Origin: Sutcliffiella cohnii
GTDB lineage: Bacteria > Bacillota > Bacilli > Bacillales > Bacillaceae_I
Assembly: GCF_002250055.1 (NCBI RefSeq)
Contig: NZ_CP018866.1
Span: 674,501-738,500, forward strand
Direction of reading: 5' to 3'
DNA: 64,000 nucleotides
Shown: piece after piece, positions 63,764-64,000 of the stretch
Numbering within the stretch: position 1 is the stretch's first letter
Layout of the letters: each line of letters opens with the position of its first letter
Notes under the pieces: generated by a model
Database searches by the model: none
Seen by the model: only the letters and a program-made list of their open reading frames with translations
What the model was told of the DNA's origin: nothing
Position numbers and translations under genes: made by a program

Positions 63764-64000
63764 TTAGGCAACTTTCTTTGTTACATCTTGAACCGTAGAG
63801 ATTTTTGCTTGTTTCCAACCATAGTAGTATAAGAATAGTGCAATTAAAATATAGGCTATTGAGAAATCAGGAGCAGCATTAATAGCGAGCTTCGGTGCGT
63901 GCATCAATCCGATAAAGGATAGAAATGCTCCAATAAATGCAAAACTCATAGCATGGTAGTATTTTTTATCAATAATATAAACAGTAATTGCTCCAAGTAT
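63764..64000 (-). CDS. C-terminal part of a purine/uracil permease-like protein (partial)
   Basis: Open frame of 78 codons entering from the right edge on the minus strand and ending at TAA 63764-63766. It contains at least two hydrophobic helices and the stretch FIGAFLSFIGLMHAPKLAIN, followed by a helix SIAYILIALFLYYYGWKQAK. This resembles the C-terminal end of NCS2/AzgA-type nucleobase permeases. Only the tail is present, so the assignment is tentative. Confidence 0.5.
   Translation of the reverse strand: MLGAITVYIIDKKYYHAMSFAFIGAFLSFIGLMHAPKLAINAAPDFSIAYILIALFLYYYGWKQAKISTVQDVTKKVA

Noticed and set aside
63457..63771. 104-codon minus-strand frame over repeat copy 2
   Set aside because: It is the same kind of spurious frame in a structured non-coding element.

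Overview
The window looks like chromosomal DNA from a low-GC, endospore-forming Bacillaceae bacterium. Supporting this are spoVR, a two-gene crcB pair, an M-box riboswitch in front of mgtE, ywiC, Bacillus-type Fnr proteins, frequent TTG/GTG starts behind strong AGGAGG-type ribosome binding sites, and gene order shared with Bacillus subtilis (yhcX - glpK - pgcA - yhcY - yhcZ - azr - yhdB - yhdC - spoVR). The species cannot be fixed from the sequence. No rRNA, tRNA, CRISPR array or intact insertion sequence was seen.

Layout. 1-7.4 kb: a partial gluconate-dehydrogenase-subunit-3-like gene, an amidohydrolase plus membrane protein operon, the GNAT-nitrilase fusion yhcX, a four-LysM membrane protein and a DUF4395 protein. 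7.6-19 kb: the conserved glpK-pgcA-yhcYZ-azr-yhdBC-mgtE-tauE-spoVR block; mgtE lies behind a magnesium M-box and a 29-codon small ORF. 19-31 kb: accessory genes, including an HTH/MFS pair, an ArsR-ArsP-like metalloid module with four operator copies, two crcB genes, a large palindromic GC-rich repeat abutting an amidase operon, chrA, an amino acid racemase facing a MocR regulator, and a DUF3231 gene. 31-41 kb: membrane protein and ABC operons (YtrA-type regulator), a minimal tyrosine recombinase, an NhaP2-like antiporter, a 21-bp tandem array, and MATE and MFS exporters.

41.4-61.8 kb is the most interesting part: a 20-kb anaerobic island. It carries an apparently near-complete molybdenum cofactor set (moaA, moaB, moaC, moaD, moaE, moeA, moeB, mobA, mobB), two Fnr paralogues with the C-x2-C-x4-C cluster motif, RIC and hemerythrin genes, ywiC, a reduced NarI-like protein, a radical SAM/SPASM enzyme, an Mrp-family ATPase, and a five-gene operon. 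That operon encodes a cytochrome-b-like membrane subunit with four C-terminal cysteines, a NasA/NapA-type molybdopterin enzyme, a four-cluster ferredoxin, a Tat-exported Rieske protein and a small membrane protein. Eight TGTGA-N6-TCACA palindromes (one with a single mismatch) lie in its promoters. For most, a -10 hexamer sits exactly 32 bp from the palindrome centre, the geometry of a class II Fnr promoter. The island therefore reads as one Fnr regulon that builds Moco and supplies it to an unusual respiratory molybdoenzyme complex; narGHJI is not in the window. A 178-residue protein of unknown function shares the moaA Fnr site and joins the regulon.

The right end holds a D-alanyl-D-alanine carboxypeptidase, a second glycine-rich coat-like protein, the second copy of the palindromic repeat and the C-terminus of a purine/pyrimidine permease-like protein.
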